This document shows, one piece after another, positions 1 to 9,816 of a stretch of 64,000 nucleotides of DNA (position 1 is the first letter of the stretch; each line of letters starts with the position of its first letter). Source of the stretch: Lichenibacterium ramalinae. Its GTDB lineage: Bacteria; Pseudomonadota; Alphaproteobacteria; Rhizobiales; Beijerinckiaceae. The stretch spans positions 162,020-226,019 of the forward strand of contig NZ_QYBC01000009.1 in assembly GCF_004137085.1 (NCBI RefSeq). The letters run 5' to 3'. The notes beneath the pieces were generated by a model. That model saw nothing but the letters and a program-made list of their open reading frames with translations. It made no database searches and was not told the origin of the DNA. A program made the position numbers and the translations under genes.

Positions 1-2622
1 GCCTGGGGCACGGTGCGGGAAGACTACAGCGCCGGCGGCGACGCCTGGTCCTACTTCCCGCACGACCATGCCCGCTCCCGCGCCTATCGCTGGAGCGAGG
101 ACGGCATCGCGGGCTTCTCGGACGAGCATCAGCGCTGGTGCCTCGCCGTCGCGCTGTGGAACGGCCGCGACCCTATCCTGAAGGAGCGGATGTTCGGCCT
201 GACCAACGCCGAGGGCAACCACGGCGAGGACGTCAAGGAGCTCTGGTACTACCTCGACGGCACCCCCACCCATTCCTACATGCGGACGCTGTACAAGTAC
301 CCGCAGGCGCCCTTCCCCTACGCCGACCTGATCGCCGAGAACGCGCGCCGCAAGCGCACCGATGCGACCGCCTTCGAATACGAGCTCTTCGACACCGGCG
401 TCTTTGCCGAGAACCGCTATTTCGACGTCACGACCGAATATGCCAAGCACGGCCCCGAGGACGTGCTGATGCGGGTGACGGTGGCGAACCGCGGCCCCGA
501 GGCGGCCGAGCTCCACGTGCTGCCCCACCTGTGGGCCCGCAACACCTGGGCCTGGGAGGAGGGCCACCCGAAGCCGGTCCTCGCCCTGCAGGACGACGGC
601 AGCGTGCTGGCGCAGCGCGTCCACGACCGGGACCGGTGCTTCACGGCCCTCGGCGAGGCCGAGTGGCTCTTCTGCGACAACGACACCAACACCCGCCGCC
701 TCGACGGCACGGACGCGTCCGGGTTCTTCAAGGACGGCATCAACGACCGCGTGGTCGGGGGCGACCACGGCGCCGTCAACCCCGCCGGCCAGGGCACGAA
801 ATGCGCCGCCTGGGTGCGGCTGCGCGTCGAGCCCGGCGCCGAGGCCGTGCTGCGCTTCCGCCTGGCGCCGCGCGATGCCGCCAGCCTCGACGCGGCCGGC
901 TTCGACCGCGTCTTCGCCACCCGCATCGCGGAAGCCGATGCCTTCTACGCCGCCATCCAGGCCGATATCGCGGACGCGGACGCGCGCCTGGTGCAGCGGC
1001 AGGCCTTCGCCGGCATGCTCTGGTCCAAGCAGTTCTACCACCTCGACGTGCGCCGCTGGCTCGCCGGCGACCCCGCCATGCCGCCTGCGCCGAAGCAGCG
1101 CCGCCACGGCCGCGACAGCGACTGGAAGCACCTCGTCAACGCCGACATCGTGTCGATGCCGGACAAGTGGGAATATCCCTGGTACGCGGCCTGGGACCTC
1201 GCCTTTCACTGCACGGTCTTCGCGCTGATCGACCCGGAATTCGCCAAGGCGCAGCTCGTGCTGCTCACCCGCGAATGGTACATGCACCCCAACGGCCAGC
1301 TTCCGGCCTACGAGTGGAACTTCGGCGACGTCAACCCGCCGGTCCACGGCCTCGCGGCCTGGCGCGTCTACCAGATGGACCGGGCCATGACGGGCACGGC
1401 GGACCGGGGTTTCCTGGTCCGGGTCTTCCACAAGCTGATGATCAACTTCACCTGGTGGGTGAACCGCAAGGACGTCGACGGGCGCAACATCTTCCAGGGC
1501 GGCTTCCTCGGCCTCGACAACATCGGGGTCTTCGACCGCTCGAAGCCGCTGCCGACGGGCGGCTTCATCTCGCAGGCCGACGGCACCGCCTGGATGGCGG
1601 CCTATACGCTGAACCTCATGCAGATCGCGCTCGAACTCGCCGAGAACGACGCGGCCTACGAGGACATCGCGTCGAAGTTCTTCGAGCATTTCCTGCTCAT
1701 CGCCGAGGCCATGACGGATATCGGCGACGGTCGCGACGACGACGGCGACCCGGCGCTCGGCCTGTGGGACGAGCAGGACGGCTTCTACTACGACATCCTC
1801 AACCTGCCGGACGGCAACCGCGTGCCGCTGCGCGTCCGCTCGCTCGTCGGGCTGATCCCGCTCTGCGCCGTGGCGGTGCTGGACAGCGACACGGTGAAGA
1901 AGTTCCCGGGCTTCGCCTCGCGCCTCGAATGGATGCTGACGAACCGGCCCGACCTCGCCCAGCTGGTGTCCCGCTGGGGCGAGCCCGGCAAGGACCGGCG
2001 CCTCCTGCTCTCGCTGCTGCGCCGCCACCGCATGCAGGCCCTGATGACCCGCATGATGGACGAGACGGAGTTCCTGTCCGCCTATGGGGTGCGCTCCGTG
2101 TCGAAGTTCCACGAGGCCCAGCCCTTCATCTACGACTGGGACGGCACGCGCTTCCAGGTCGACTACGAGCCGGCGGAATCCACCACGACGCTGTTCGGCG
2201 GCAATTCCAACTGGCGCGGCCCCATCTGGATGCCCATCAACTTCGTGCTGATCGAGGCGCTCTACGAGTTCGAGAAGTTCTACGAGGACGCCGATTTCCA
2301 GATCGAATGTCCCAAGGGGTCCGGCACCATGCTGACCCTGCCGGAGATCGGGGCTGAACTGTCGCGGCGGCTCAACGCGCTGTTCCTGCGCGGCGAGGAC
2401 GGCCGGCGCCCCGTGCTGGGCGGCAACGAGACGTTCCAGACCGACCCGCATTTCCGGGACCTCGTGCCCTTCCACGAATACTTCCACGGCGAGAACGGCG
2501 CCGGCCTCGGTGCCGCCCACCAGACCGGCTGGTCGGGCCTCGCCGCCCTCCTGCTGCAGCCGCGCCGCCGCTCCGCCGGCACGCTCATCCCCGTCACCTC
2601 GGCCAAGGGGGACGCCCGATAA
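1..2622 (+). CDS. MGH1-like glycoside hydrolase (glucosidase), 5' truncated by window edge
   Basis: The frame is open from the first base with no stop, so the true start lies upstream; the GTG at 13 sits inside conserved sequence ([15 protein letters not shown]) and is probably not the start. About 873 residues are visible. The N-terminal part matches the family of large MGH1-type glucosidases related to glycogen debranching enzymes, with signatures such as [28 protein letters not shown] and [10 protein letters not shown]. An (alpha/alpha)6-barrel-like region follows, with [12 protein letters not shown] and [11 protein letters not shown]. No signal peptide can be judged because the start is missing. 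The likely role is hydrolysis or trimming of an alpha-glucan or glucoside in the cytoplasm; the exact substrate cannot be told from sequence. The stop is followed by about 120 bp before the cupin gene. Confidence 0.85.
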   Translation, partial: AWGTVREDYSAGGDAWSYFPHDHARSRAYRWSEDGIAGFSDEHQRWCLAVALWNGRDPILKERMFGLTNAEGNHGEDVKELWYYLDGTPTHSYMRTLYKYPQAPFPYADLIAENARRKRTDATAFEYELFDTGVFAENRYFDVTTEYAKHGPEDVLMRVTVANRGPEAAELHVLPHLWARNTWAWEEGHPKPVLALQDDGSVLAQRVHDRDRCFTALGEAEWLFCDNDTNTRRLDGTDASGFFKDGINDRVVGGDHGAVNPAGQGTKCAAWVRLRVEPGAEAVLRFRLAPRDAASLDAAGFDRVFATRIAEADAFYAAIQADIADADARLVQRQAFAGMLWSKQFYHLDVRRWLAGDPAMPPAPKQRRHGRDSDWKHLVNADIVSMPDKWEYPWYAAWDLAFHCTVFALIDPEFAKAQLVLLTREWYMHPNGQLPAYEWNFGDVNPPVHGLAAWRVYQMDRAMTGTADRGFLVRVFHKLMINFTWWVNRKDVDGRNIFQGGFLGLDNIGVFDRSKPLPTGGFISQADGTAWMAAYTLNLMQIALELAENDAAYEDIASKFFEHFLLIAEAMTDIGDGRDDDGDPALGLWDEQDGFYYDILNLPDGNRVPLRVRSLVGLIPLCAVAVLDSDTVKKFPGFASRLEWMLTNRPDLAQLVSRWGEPGKDRRLLLSLLRRHRMQALMTRMMDETEFLSAYGVRSVSKFHEAQPFIYDWDGTRFQVDYEPAESTTTLFGGNSNWRGPIWMPINFVLIEALYEFEKFYEDADFQIECPKGSGTMLTLPEIGAELSRRLNALFLRGEDGRRPVLGGNETFQTDPHFRDLVPFHEYFHGENGAGLGAAHQTGWSGLAALLLQPRRRSAGTLIPVTSAKGDAR

Positions 2623-2743
2623 GCCCCGCCGGGCGGCGGGAGCCGGCGCGCGGCGCGACCGGACGGGGCGGCTTCGACGCTCCCCTCGACGACATGGCCC
2701 GGCGGCCGGCGCCGCGTGCACCCGGCAGGAAAGGACAACGCTC

Positions 2744-3139
2744 ATGGAGATCAGGCGCAGCGGCTCGCAGCCGTCCGGCAAGGGACCGGCCGAATGGTTC
2801 ACCGGCACGGTCCGCATCGACCCGCTGAACAGCCCGCCCGAGCCCGCCCGTGTCGCCATGGCCCACGTCACCTTCGAGCCCGGCGCCCGCACGGCCTGGC
2901 ACACCCATCCGTTCGGCCAGACCCTCATCGTGACGTCGGGCTTCGGCCGGGTGCAGCGAGAGGGCGGCCCGGTCGAGGAGATCCGGCCGGGCGACGTGGT
3001 GTGGTTCGAGCCGGGCGAGAAACATTGGCACGGCGCCTCGGGCACGACGGCCATGAGCCACATCGCCGTCCAGGAGAAGCGGGACGGCTCCCCCGTCGAC
3101 TGGATGGAGCAGGTCACGGAAGAGCAATATCGGGGTTGA
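2744..3139 (+). CDS. Cupin domain protein (131 aa)
   Basis: A single-domain cupin of 131 residues. Cupin motif 1 is visible as [17 protein letters not shown], with the metal-binding pair HxH, and motif 2 as [18 protein letters not shown]. The C-terminus ([18 protein letters not shown]) is typical of the small bacterial cupins often annotated as cupin or (R)-mandelonitrile lyase-like. The start at the ATG at 2744 follows GGAAAGGAC and begins just before the conserved core; the frame extends far upstream without support. It lies between a glucosidase and a molybdenum oxidoreductase operon on the same strand. The substrate is unknown, so only the fold is assigned. Confidence 0.85.
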   Translation: MEIRRSGSQPSGKGPAEWFTGTVRIDPLNSPPEPARVAMAHVTFEPGARTAWHTHPFGQTLIVTSGFGRVQREGGPVEEIRPGDVVWFEPGEKHWHGASGTTAMSHIAVQEKRDGSPVDWMEQVTEEQYRG

Positions 3140-3174
3140 CGGCGATGCCGCGGCCGCTCGGGGCGAGGTTCGCC

Positions 3175-3203
3175 TTCCCGAAGCTCTTTGGAACCTCTAT
3201 AAA
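3175..3203 (+). promoter_or_regulatory. Possible sigma70-type promoter of the pao-like operon
   Basis: A TATAAA hexamer at 3198-3203 is preceded at a 17-bp spacing by TTCCCG at 3175-3180, only 21 bp before the ATG of the first oxidoreductase gene. The -10 element is good and AT-rich against the GC-rich background; the -35 is weak. It is inferred from spacing alone, and the very short leader would hold little more than the ribosome binding site GGAGG. Confidence 0.3.
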
Positions 3204-3224
3204 TCAGACAACGGAGGCGCTGCC

Positions 3225-3740
3225 ATGAGCATATCCATCACCCTGACCATCAACGGGACGCGACGGGAGATCGCCCTCGACGACCCCCGCGTCACGTTGC
3301 TCGACCTGCTTCGCGAACGGCTCGACCTCACCGGCACCAAGAAGGGGTGCGACCGCGGCCAGTGCGGCGCCTGCACGGTGCTGGTCGACGGCCGGCGGGT
3401 GAATGCCTGCCTGGCGCTGGCCGTCAGCCACGACGGTTCCGACGTCCTCACCATCGAGGGCCTGTCCGAGGGAGACCGGCTGCATCCCGTGCAGGCCGCC
3501 TTCATCGACCACGACGGCTTCCAGTGCGGCTTCTGCACGCCGGGCCAGATCATGAGCGCCGTCGGCCTCATCCGCGAGGCCCAGGCCGGCAACGACCCCG
3601 AGCGCATCCGCGAGGCCATGAGCGGCAACCTGTGCCGCTGCGGCGCCTATGCGGGCATCACCGAGGCGGTGCTCGACGCCCAGGCCCGCCTGGCGGGCGA
3701 GTCCCGCACCGCGGGCGACAGCCAGGAGAAGGCCGCGTGA
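3225..3740 (+). CDS. Aldehyde/xanthine dehydrogenase 2Fe-2S subunit (PaoA/YagT-like)
   Basis: The protein has 171 residues and carries the two [2Fe-2S] sites of the xanthine oxidase family. The plant-ferredoxin type cluster is CDRGQCGACTVLVDG with a later NAC, and the second, helical cluster is formed by CGFCTPGQIM and GNLCRCGAY. It passes electrons between the molybdenum site and FAD in a three-subunit aldehyde oxidoreductase. Unlike E. coli PaoA there is no Tat signal at the N-terminus (it begins MSISITLTINGT), so the complex is probably cytoplasmic. The ATG at 3225 has GGAGG eight bases upstream. The stop overlaps the GTG start of the FAD subunit, as expected for a translationally coupled operon. 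Confidence 0.93.
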   Translation: MSISITLTINGTRREIALDDPRVTLLDLLRERLDLTGTKKGCDRGQCGACTVLVDGRRVNACLALAVSHDGSDVLTIEGLSEGDRLHPVQAAFIDHDGFQCGFCTPGQIMSAVGLIREAQAGNDPERIREAMSGNLCRCGAYAGITEAVLDAQARLAGESRTAGDSQEKAA

Positions 3741-4795
3741 AGCGCTTCGACTACATCCGCGCCGGGAGCCCGGCCGAGGCCGTCGCGGCGGGCGCCGCCG
3801 ACGGCACCGTCTTCCTCGCCGGCGGCACCAACCTCCTCGACCTCATGAAGGGCAACGTCCTGCGCCCCGACCGGCTCGTGGACGTGACGAAGCTGCCGGG
3901 CCTCGACCGCATCGAGCGGCGGCCCGACGGCTCCACCCGCATCGGCGCGCTGGTGCGCAACGGCGACCTCGCCCATGACGCGGGCTTCGCCCGGGCCTAT
4001 CCGGCGGTCGCCGAGGCACTGCTGTCCGGCGCCTCGGCGCAGCTCCGCAATGCCGCCACGACGGCCGGCAACCTGCTGCAGCGCACGCGCTGCCCCTACT
4101 TCACCGATACGGCCAGCGCCTGCAACAAGCGCGAGCCCGGCTCGGGCTGCGACGCGCTCGGCGGCGAAACCCGGCTGCACGCCATCCTCGGCTGGGACTC
4201 GTCCTGCATCGCCGTCAACCCGTCCGACTTCTGCGTGCCGCTGGCGGCGCTCGACGCCGTGGTGGAGATCGAGGGCGCGGGCGGGGTGCGCAGCGTGCCG
4301 CTGGTGGACTTCCACCGCCTGCCGGAGGGCGAGCCCTGGCGCGAAACGCTGCTGGAGCCCGGCGACCTCATCACCGGCGTGGTGCTGCCGGCCGAGGCGG
4401 CGGGCTTCGCCGCCAACAGCCGCTACCTCAAGGTCCGCGACCGCACCTCCTACGCCTTCGCGGTCGTGTCGGCCGCGGCGGCCCTGAAGCTCGACGGCGA
4501 GCGCATCGTCGACGCGCGCCTCGCCTTCGGCGGCGTCGCCCTCAAGCCCTGGCGCGCCCGCAAGGCCGAGGCCGTCCTGGCCGGCCAGCCCGCCACGCCC
4601 GAGACGTTCCGCCGCGCGGCAGAGGCGGCCCTGGCGGATGCCAAGCCGTCCGGCGACAATGCCTACAAGATCGAACTCGCCCGGCGCATCGCCGTGCGGG
4701 CCCTCACGCTGGCCAAGGCCGGCACGCCCGCGCGCATGCCCGCGCTGCCGGCGTCCCCCTTCGCCTCGCCGCTCGGAGTCGCCGCACATGCCTGA
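3737..4795 (+). CDS. Aldehyde/xanthine dehydrogenase FAD-binding subunit with extra 4Fe-4S motif (PaoB/YagS-like)
   Basis: The protein has 352 residues and the FAD-binding fold of the molybdopterin dehydrogenase family, with FLAGGTNLLDLMK and SAQLRNAATTAGNLLQ as flavin-site motifs. An insertion with four cysteines in the pattern RCPYF, ACNKREPGSGC and the later SSCIAVNPSDFC matches the region that binds a [4Fe-4S] cluster in E. coli PaoB, which sets this group apart from ordinary xanthine dehydrogenases. The GTG start at 3737 overlaps the preceding stop by two bases, and the stop overlaps the ATG of the next gene. The role is electron transfer from the iron-sulphur subunit to an acceptor through FAD. 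Confidence 0.93.
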   Translation: MKRFDYIRAGSPAEAVAAGAADGTVFLAGGTNLLDLMKGNVLRPDRLVDVTKLPGLDRIERRPDGSTRIGALVRNGDLAHDAGFARAYPAVAEALLSGASAQLRNAATTAGNLLQRTRCPYFTDTASACNKREPGSGCDALGGETRLHAILGWDSSCIAVNPSDFCVPLAALDAVVEIEGAGGVRSVPLVDFHRLPEGEPWRETLLEPGDLITGVVLPAEAAGFAANSRYLKVRDRTSYAFAVVSAAAALKLDGERIVDARLAFGGVALKPWRARKAEAVLAGQPATPETFRRAAEAALADAKPSGDNAYKIELARRIAVRALTLAKAGTPARMPALPASPFASPLGVAAHA

Positions 4796-7049
4796 GCAGA
4801 CCCACACCCGCTACGGCTCCAACATCGGCCAGCCGCTCACCCGCCGCGAAGGCCTCCTCAAGGTCACGGGCTCGGCCCGCTTCGCCGCCGACAACCACCC
4901 GGAGGGGATGCTCTACGCCGCCCTGGCCACCAGCACGATCGCCCGCGGCCGCGTCACCTTCCTCGACGTCGCGGCCGCCAAGGCCCACCCGGGCGTGGTC
5001 GACGTCATAGTGCCGGGCAACACGCCGCAGCTCGCCTTCGACCCCGACGACAAGGACAGCCCCTTCACGTTCCGCATGGACGTGCTGCAGAACGACCGCG
5101 TCCGCTACGCCAACCAGGCCATCGCGGTGGTGATCGGCGAGACGCTGGAAGCCGCCACCGAGGGCGCCGCGCTGCTGGCGCCGCGCTACGACGTCGAGCC
5201 CGCCCGCATGGGCCTCGACGGCAACGAAACCTTCGTGCCCCCGGCCGTCGGCGTCGGCGAGCCGCCGGACATCGACAACGGCGGCGACGTGGACGCCGGG
5301 CTCGCGGGCTCGGCCAAGCGGGTCGACGCCACCTACGAGACGCCCGCCCAGTACCACAACGCCATGGAGCCCCATGCCATCGTGGCGCAGTGGGACGGCG
5401 ACAAGCTCACCGTCGACACGCCCAGCCAGGCGCTGACCATGGGCCAGGGCCGCATCGCCCAGCTCTTCGGCATCGACCCCGCCAACATCCTGATCCGCTC
5501 GCCCTTCCTGGGCGGCGGCTTCGGCTCCAAGGCCTTGATGAAGGGGCCGCAGATCCTCGGCATCATGGCGGCCCGGCGGACGGGCCGGCCCGTCAAGCTC
5601 GTGCTGCGCCGCGACCAGATGTTCGGCCCCGTCGGCCACCGGGCGCCCACGCGCCAGACGGTGCGGATGGGCACGGACGACAGCGGCCAGATCCAGGCCA
5701 TCCACCACCACAACCACACGGCGACGTCGAGCTTCGACGACTTCTTCGAGCCCGCCGCCAACCTGTCGCATACGCTCTATGCGGCGCCGGCCTTGAAGAC
5801 CACGCACACGGCGGTGCGCCTCGACACCGGCACGCCGCTGTTCATGCGGGCGCCCGGCGAGGCTTCGGGCTCGATCGCGCTGGAAAGCGCCGTCGACGAG
5901 ATGGCCGAAGCCTGCGGCATGGATCCGCTGGCCTTCCGGCTCAAGAACTATGCCGAGGTGGAGCCCATCTCGGGCAAGCCCTTCTCCTCCAAGAACCTGC
6001 GCGAATGCTACGAGCAGGGGGCCGCGGCCTTCGGCTGGTCGAAGCGCGCCGCGGCGCCGCGCACCATGCGCGACGAGGCGGGGCTCCTGGTCGGCTGGGG
6101 CATGGGCACCGCCACGTTCCCGGCGCTGATCTTCGCCGCCGATGCCCGCGCCACGCTGAAGGCGGATGGTACCGGCCTCGTCGAGATCGGCGCCCAGGAC
6201 ATGGGGCAGGGCGCCTGGACGGCGCTGGCGCAGATCGCCGCCGACGGACTCGGGCTCGACATCGACCAGGTCGAGTTCCGCATGGGCAGCTCGGACCTGC
6301 CGAACGGCGGCATCGCGGGCGGCTCCGGCCACACCGCCACGGCCGGCAACGCCATCCACGCGGCGGGCGGCGACGTCATCGCCAAGCTGGCGCGCCTCGC
6401 CACCGACGACCAGCGCTCGCCGCTGTTCGGCGCCGGCAATGCCGGCGTGGTAGCGCGGGACGGCCGCCTCGTGCGGCGCGACGACGAGAGCCGCGGCGAA
6501 AGCTACGCCGACATCCTGGCCCGGGCCGGCCTGCCCGCGCTCGAGGGCCAGGGCAGTGCGGGCGCCGACCAGGATGCCCAGAAGCGCTATGCCATGCATG
6601 CCCACGGCGCCGTCTTCGCCGAGGTGAAGGTCGACCCCGAGCTCGGCCAGATCCGCTGCACGCGCCTCGTCGGCGCCTTCGCGGCCGGCCGTGTCATCAA
6701 CCCGCGTCTGGTGCGCAGCCAGTATTTCGGCGGCATGATCTGGGGGGTGAGCTTCGCCCTGCACGAGGAGGCCGTCATGGACCACCGCTCGGGCCGGCCG
6801 CTCAACGCCAACCTCGGCGAGTACCATGTGCCGGTGAATGCCGACATCCCGTCGCTCGAGGCCATCCTGGTCGACGAGAAGGACAGCATCATCAACGCCC
6901 TCGGCGTGAAGGGCGTGGGCGAGATCGGCATCACCGGCACGGCCGGCGCCATCGCCAACGCCGTCTACCACGCGACCGGCGTTCGGGTGCGCCAGGCCCC
7001 GATCCGGCTGGAGCGGCTGCTCGGCGACCTGCCGCTCGCCGCCGAATGA
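4788..7049 (+). CDS. Aldehyde oxidoreductase molybdopterin-binding subunit (PaoC/YagR-like)
   Basis: The 753-residue protein is the catalytic subunit of a xanthine oxidase-family enzyme. It starts in the conserved manner (IGQPLTRREGLLKVTGSARFAAD) and holds the molybdopterin cytosine dinucleotide motifs SPFLGGGFGSK, RAPGEASG and QDMGQGAWT. The C-terminal GVKGVGEIGITG contains the catalytic glutamate expected of the family. The start ATG overlaps the previous stop by eight bases. With the two upstream genes it makes a complete heterotrimeric molybdenum hydroxylase that most likely oxidises aldehydes to acids. No XdhC-type or PaoD-type maturation factor is encoded nearby, so cofactor insertion must rely on genes elsewhere. 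Confidence 0.93.
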   Translation: MPEQTHTRYGSNIGQPLTRREGLLKVTGSARFAADNHPEGMLYAALATSTIARGRVTFLDVAAAKAHPGVVDVIVPGNTPQLAFDPDDKDSPFTFRMDVLQNDRVRYANQAIAVVIGETLEAATEGAALLAPRYDVEPARMGLDGNETFVPPAVGVGEPPDIDNGGDVDAGLAGSAKRVDATYETPAQYHNAMEPHAIVAQWDGDKLTVDTPSQALTMGQGRIAQLFGIDPANILIRSPFLGGGFGSKALMKGPQILGIMAARRTGRPVKLVLRRDQMFGPVGHRAPTRQTVRMGTDDSGQIQAIHHHNHTATSSFDDFFEPAANLSHTLYAAPALKTTHTAVRLDTGTPLFMRAPGEASGSIALESAVDEMAEACGMDPLAFRLKNYAEVEPISGKPFSSKNLRECYEQGAAAFGWSKRAAAPRTMRDEAGLLVGWGMGTATFPALIFAADARATLKADGTGLVEIGAQDMGQGAWTALAQIAADGLGLDIDQVEFRMGSSDLPNGGIAGGSGHTATAGNAIHAAGGDVIAKLARLATDDQRSPLFGAGNAGVVARDGRLVRRDDESRGESYADILARAGLPALEGQGSAGADQDAQKRYAMHAHGAVFAEVKVDPELGQIRCTRLVGAFAAGRVINPRLVRSQYFGGMIWGVSFALHEEAVMDHRSGRPLNANLGEYHVPVNADIPSLEAILVDEKDSIINALGVKGVGEIGITGTAGAIANAVYHATGVRVRQAPIRLERLLGDLPLAAE

Positions 7050-7249
7050 TGCCGCCGCCCGGGGGACGATCCCTCCGGGCGGCGTCTCCAAGCAGCGCCG
7101 GCCCCCGGCGCGCCGGATTGCCCGGCATTCGACCGATCCGCGAAGTCCCGCCTTGACGATACCCGACGATCGGCCGCGGCGCGCAACCTTCCGGTAGGGA
7201 GCCGCGCCTGATCCTGTCCCCGCACGGGCGGAAGTGCGGAGGTCACCGG

Positions 7250-7843
7250 ATGGGGTTCGTCAGGTTGGCGGTCGGCAGCGCCGTCGTGGCGTTGCTGGCG
7301 GCGCATCAATTGTCCGCCATGGCGCCGGCGCAGCGCGGCGCGCTCTGGGCCGGCGTGCTGGGTGCGGTCGGGACGGTGAATCCCGGGAGCGGCGCCGCGG
7401 CCGCGCCTTCGGCACCGCCGGTGGCCCCCGTCGCCGCGTCTGCCGCCGCGCCCGCCGCCCCACCGGCCTTCGGCGGCGAGGAAACGATCGCGCCCGACAG
7501 GCTCGGCCAGTTCCAGACCACGATCGAGGTCGACGGGCAGCGCCTTCCCGCCATGGTGGACACCGGCGCGTCCTATCTGGCGCTGCCCGCCGAGGCCGCC
7601 GACAGGCTCGGCATCCGCCCGCTCCCCGCCGACTTCAACATCCCGGTCAGCACCGCCAACGGGCGCGCTCTCGTGGCCAAGGTCAACCTGCCCTCGGTGC
7701 GGCTCGGCGGCATCGAGGTCCGCGACGTGACGGCGCTGGTCAGCGGCCGGGGGCAGCTCGGCCAGGCGCTGATCGGCATGAGCTTCCTGTCGCGCCTGTC
7801 GAGCGTCAGGATGGACCACGGCCGGCTGCTGCTCGCCCGGTGA
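7250..7843 (+). CDS. Retropepsin-like aspartic protease, TIGR02281 type
   Basis: The 197-residue protein has a hydrophobic N-terminal segment (about residues 3-22), an Ala/Pro-rich linker, and a C-terminal clan AA aspartic protease domain. The active-site motif VDTGASYLALP is intact, followed by the flap and the hydrophobic GMSFLSRL near the end. One such domain gives one Asp, so the active form is expected to be a dimer, probably on the periplasmic side of the membrane. The start at 7250 fits the N-terminal membrane segment. The gene stands alone, convergent with the next gene. The natural substrate of this family is not known. Confidence 0.85.
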   Translation: MGFVRLAVGSAVVALLAAHQLSAMAPAQRGALWAGVLGAVGTVNPGSGAAAAPSAPPVAPVAASAAAPAAPPAFGGEETIAPDRLGQFQTTIEVDGQRLPAMVDTGASYLALPAEAADRLGIRPLPADFNIPVSTANGRALVAKVNLPSVRLGGIEVRDVTALVSGRGQLGQALIGMSFLSRLSSVRMDHGRLLLAR

Positions 7844-7846
7844 ACG

Positions 7847-7863
7847 GCACCGCAGCGCGGTGC
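7847..7863. terminator. Convergent hairpin terminator
   Basis: A perfect inverted repeat with 7-bp arms GCACCGC/GCGGTGC and a 3-nt loop lies in the 27 bp between the stops of two convergent genes. No T-run follows on either side. It could end transcription in both directions. Confidence 0.45.
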
Positions 7864-7870
7864 GGCCGGC

Positions 7871-9148
7871 TCACACCGCCGCGCGCCGGCGCATCGCGTC
7901 GAAGTCCTGCGGCTTTCGGCCGGCATCCGGAATGGGCCACAGTCGCCGCGCCTCGTCGCCGAGCGACCGCGACACCTGATTGAAGATCTGCCGCAGCCGG
8001 TGGACATGCGGGTTGTCGAGGCGGAAGCGGATGTCGGCCTTCAGGGTGGCGAGGTTCGGCGCCGCTCCTCCGGCCGGCGGCGGGGGGTGATGCTGCCACA
8101 ATATGGCGCCCACGGCGCCGATCAGCGCGTCGTCCCGGCAGGCCGGGTCGAGCAACACCCGTTCGAGGTCGAAGATCGTCCGGATGCCCAGCGTCCACAG
8201 CTGCTGCAGCGCCATGGGGCCGACCGAGGCGCAGAGCTGCGCCTGGGCCACCCAATCCATGATCTGGTAGACGCCGTAGGGCGTCTCGACGAAGAGCATC
8301 AGCGGGTTGGCGGCGGCGAGGTTCTGCACGGTCCCGATGTGATAATCGTCGAGGCGGCTGCGGGTCTCGGAATCGATCCCGTCGATGACTTCGAGAGGCG
8401 TCGACGTGAAGGCCTCGAACAGGCCGGTCGCTTCGCGCTTGTAGAGGCGCAGCCGCGACCAGCGCAGCACGGTCCGCACCGCGACATCGGGGAAGTAGCC
8501 GGCCGCGAAGGCCGCCACGAGCACCACCGGAAAGGCGGCGGGTCCCTCGACGTCGAAGGGGAGACCCACGGCCTGGCCGAGGCGGAAGACCCCGAAGACC
8601 AGGAGGGGAGCGCTGACCACCGAGAAGCACAGGTTGACGAAGGCTCCCAGCATGGAGAAGGGGCTGAGGTCGAAGTTGTTGATCGCCTGGCGGAAGGCGC
8701 GCAGCGTGAACAGCGCCGCGCCCGCGTAGGCAGCCAGCAGCACCCAGCCGAAGAGCGGCAAGTCGGCGTGGTCGCCGAGCCAGGGCACCGACGCCCCGAC
8801 CGGCTGGTGGAAGGCCACGTGCAGCACCATCGCCAGCGTGAGGGCGTTCAGCGCCGAACACAGCAGGACGAAGGGGATGGCGCTCAGCAGCCAATGATGG
8901 CGCAGGAAGTCCGGCCGCCCTCGGCCGCCGCCGGGCCCGGGGTCGCGGTCGACCGAATACTTGTACTTCACGAACTCGAAGGACGGGATGATGGTGTCGC
9001 CTCCGCTCTTCGACGTGTCGAAGACGAACTTGAGGTCTTCGACGATCCCCTGGCGGTGACGCTTGGTCGACTCGCGCGTGACCACGAAGATGGCGGGGAT
9101 CAGGGCGGCGGTGCCGCAGGATACGACCAGGATCAGCAACGGCAGCAT
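7871..9148 (-). CDS. Membrane protein of unknown function (425 aa)
   Basis: The reading frame stays open well upstream, but the start is placed at the ATG at 9148 because the protein then begins with a clear membrane helix (MLPLLILVVSCGTAALIPA). Further hydrophobic segments lie near residues 90-115, 135-155, 165-195 and 215-235. The C-terminal half is soluble, with a conserved-looking block around YHIGTVQNLAAANPLMLFVE that resembles short helix-hairpin-helix-like segments, but no enzyme motif was recognised. It ends with many Arg and Asp residues. The arrangement suggests an inner-membrane protein with a cytoplasmic C-terminal domain. No function is claimed. Confidence 0.7.
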   Translation of the reverse strand: MLPLLILVVSCGTAALIPAIFVVTRESTKRHRQGIVEDLKFVFDTSKSGGDTIIPSFEFVKYKYSVDRDPGPGGGRGRPDFLRHHWLLSAIPFVLLCSALNALTLAMVLHVAFHQPVGASVPWLGDHADLPLFGWVLLAAYAGAALFTLRAFRQAINNFDLSPFSMLGAFVNLCFSVVSAPLLVFGVFRLGQAVGLPFDVEGPAAFPVVLVAAFAAGYFPDVAVRTVLRWSRLRLYKREATGLFEAFTSTPLEVIDGIDSETRSRLDDYHIGTVQNLAAANPLMLFVETPYGVYQIMDWVAQAQLCASVGPMALQQLWTLGIRTIFDLERVLLDPACRDDALIGAVGAILWQHHPPPPAGGAAPNLATLKADIRFRLDNPHVHRLRQIFNQVSRSLGDEARRLWPIPDAGRKPQDFDAMRRRAAV

Positions 9149-9355
9149 CGCAGACCTCGCGTGATCGATGCGCGACTCACCCCGCCCGCGGCGGCCAAGA
9201 CGCGACTTCAGGTATATTAATGATCGGATGCGCTCTGTAAAGTTGTGAAAAACCGGCGCGAGGCGGGCTTCGGCGGGGCTCCGGTGCCGGTCGCCGCATG
9301 CTGCCATTTCGGCGGCCCGCGCGTTGCGCTCCGACAGGACAACAGGAGCTGGACG

Positions 9356-9631
9356 ATGGCCGATATGGTGTGGGACTCGCCCGCCGTGGTGCGTTGGAGC
9401 CCCGAGATGACGACCGAACAGATTGGGGTGTCGGGGGACGCTGCCGAGACGCGCAGCTTTCCCGACCTGCGCGCGGCGCTGAACTTCGTCATGGAGGAGC
9501 TGGAGCCGACCCCGCGCATGAACGTCGGGGTGTATCCCGAGCGGGGCAGCGCGCTGATCAACCTCGCCTATATCGAGCAGGCCTACCGCACGCACCCCAT
9601 GCCGGACGGCGAACCCGGCGGGGCCGCCTGA
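9356..9631 (+). CDS. Small conserved hypothetical protein (91 aa)
   Basis: A 91-residue soluble protein that starts at the ATG at 9356, preceded by AGGAGC. It is mixed alpha/beta in look, with the segments FPDLRAALNFVMEEL and ALINLAYIEQAYRTH. The sequence resembles short uncharacterised proteins seen in Hyphomicrobiales. There is no signal peptide or membrane segment. It is divergent from the membrane protein at 7871-9148, with about 200 bp between them that is relatively AT-rich near 9210-9245 and probably holds promoters for both. Confidence 0.65.
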   Translation: MADMVWDSPAVVRWSPEMTTEQIGVSGDAAETRSFPDLRAALNFVMEELEPTPRMNVGVYPERGSALINLAYIEQAYRTHPMPDGEPGGAA

Positions 9632-9816
9632 CTGGCCCTCCGCCGGGACGGAGGAGGGGGCGAGGTGACGAGGTTTCGCGCCGGCCCGCCCCGCGCTCGG
9701 GCGCGGTTCCGGCAGGAGCGGACGGCCTACCGCGACGATGCCGGCGCGGAACCTCGGACCGTTCGGCGCGAGTTGGCCGGGCGAGTCGATTCTAAGCCGG
9801 TGAGGCAGATTTCCGC

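Noticed and set aside
138..2357. A 739-aa ORF overlapping the glucosidase gene in another frame
   Set aside because: It is very Arg/Pro-rich, as expected of a shifted frame in 70 percent GC DNA, and the other frame has clear family motifs.
4704..7091. A 795-aa minus-strand ORF opposite the molybdopterin subunit
   Set aside because: Its His/Arg/Gly-rich composition has no motif; the plus strand has a full xanthine oxidase-family subunit.
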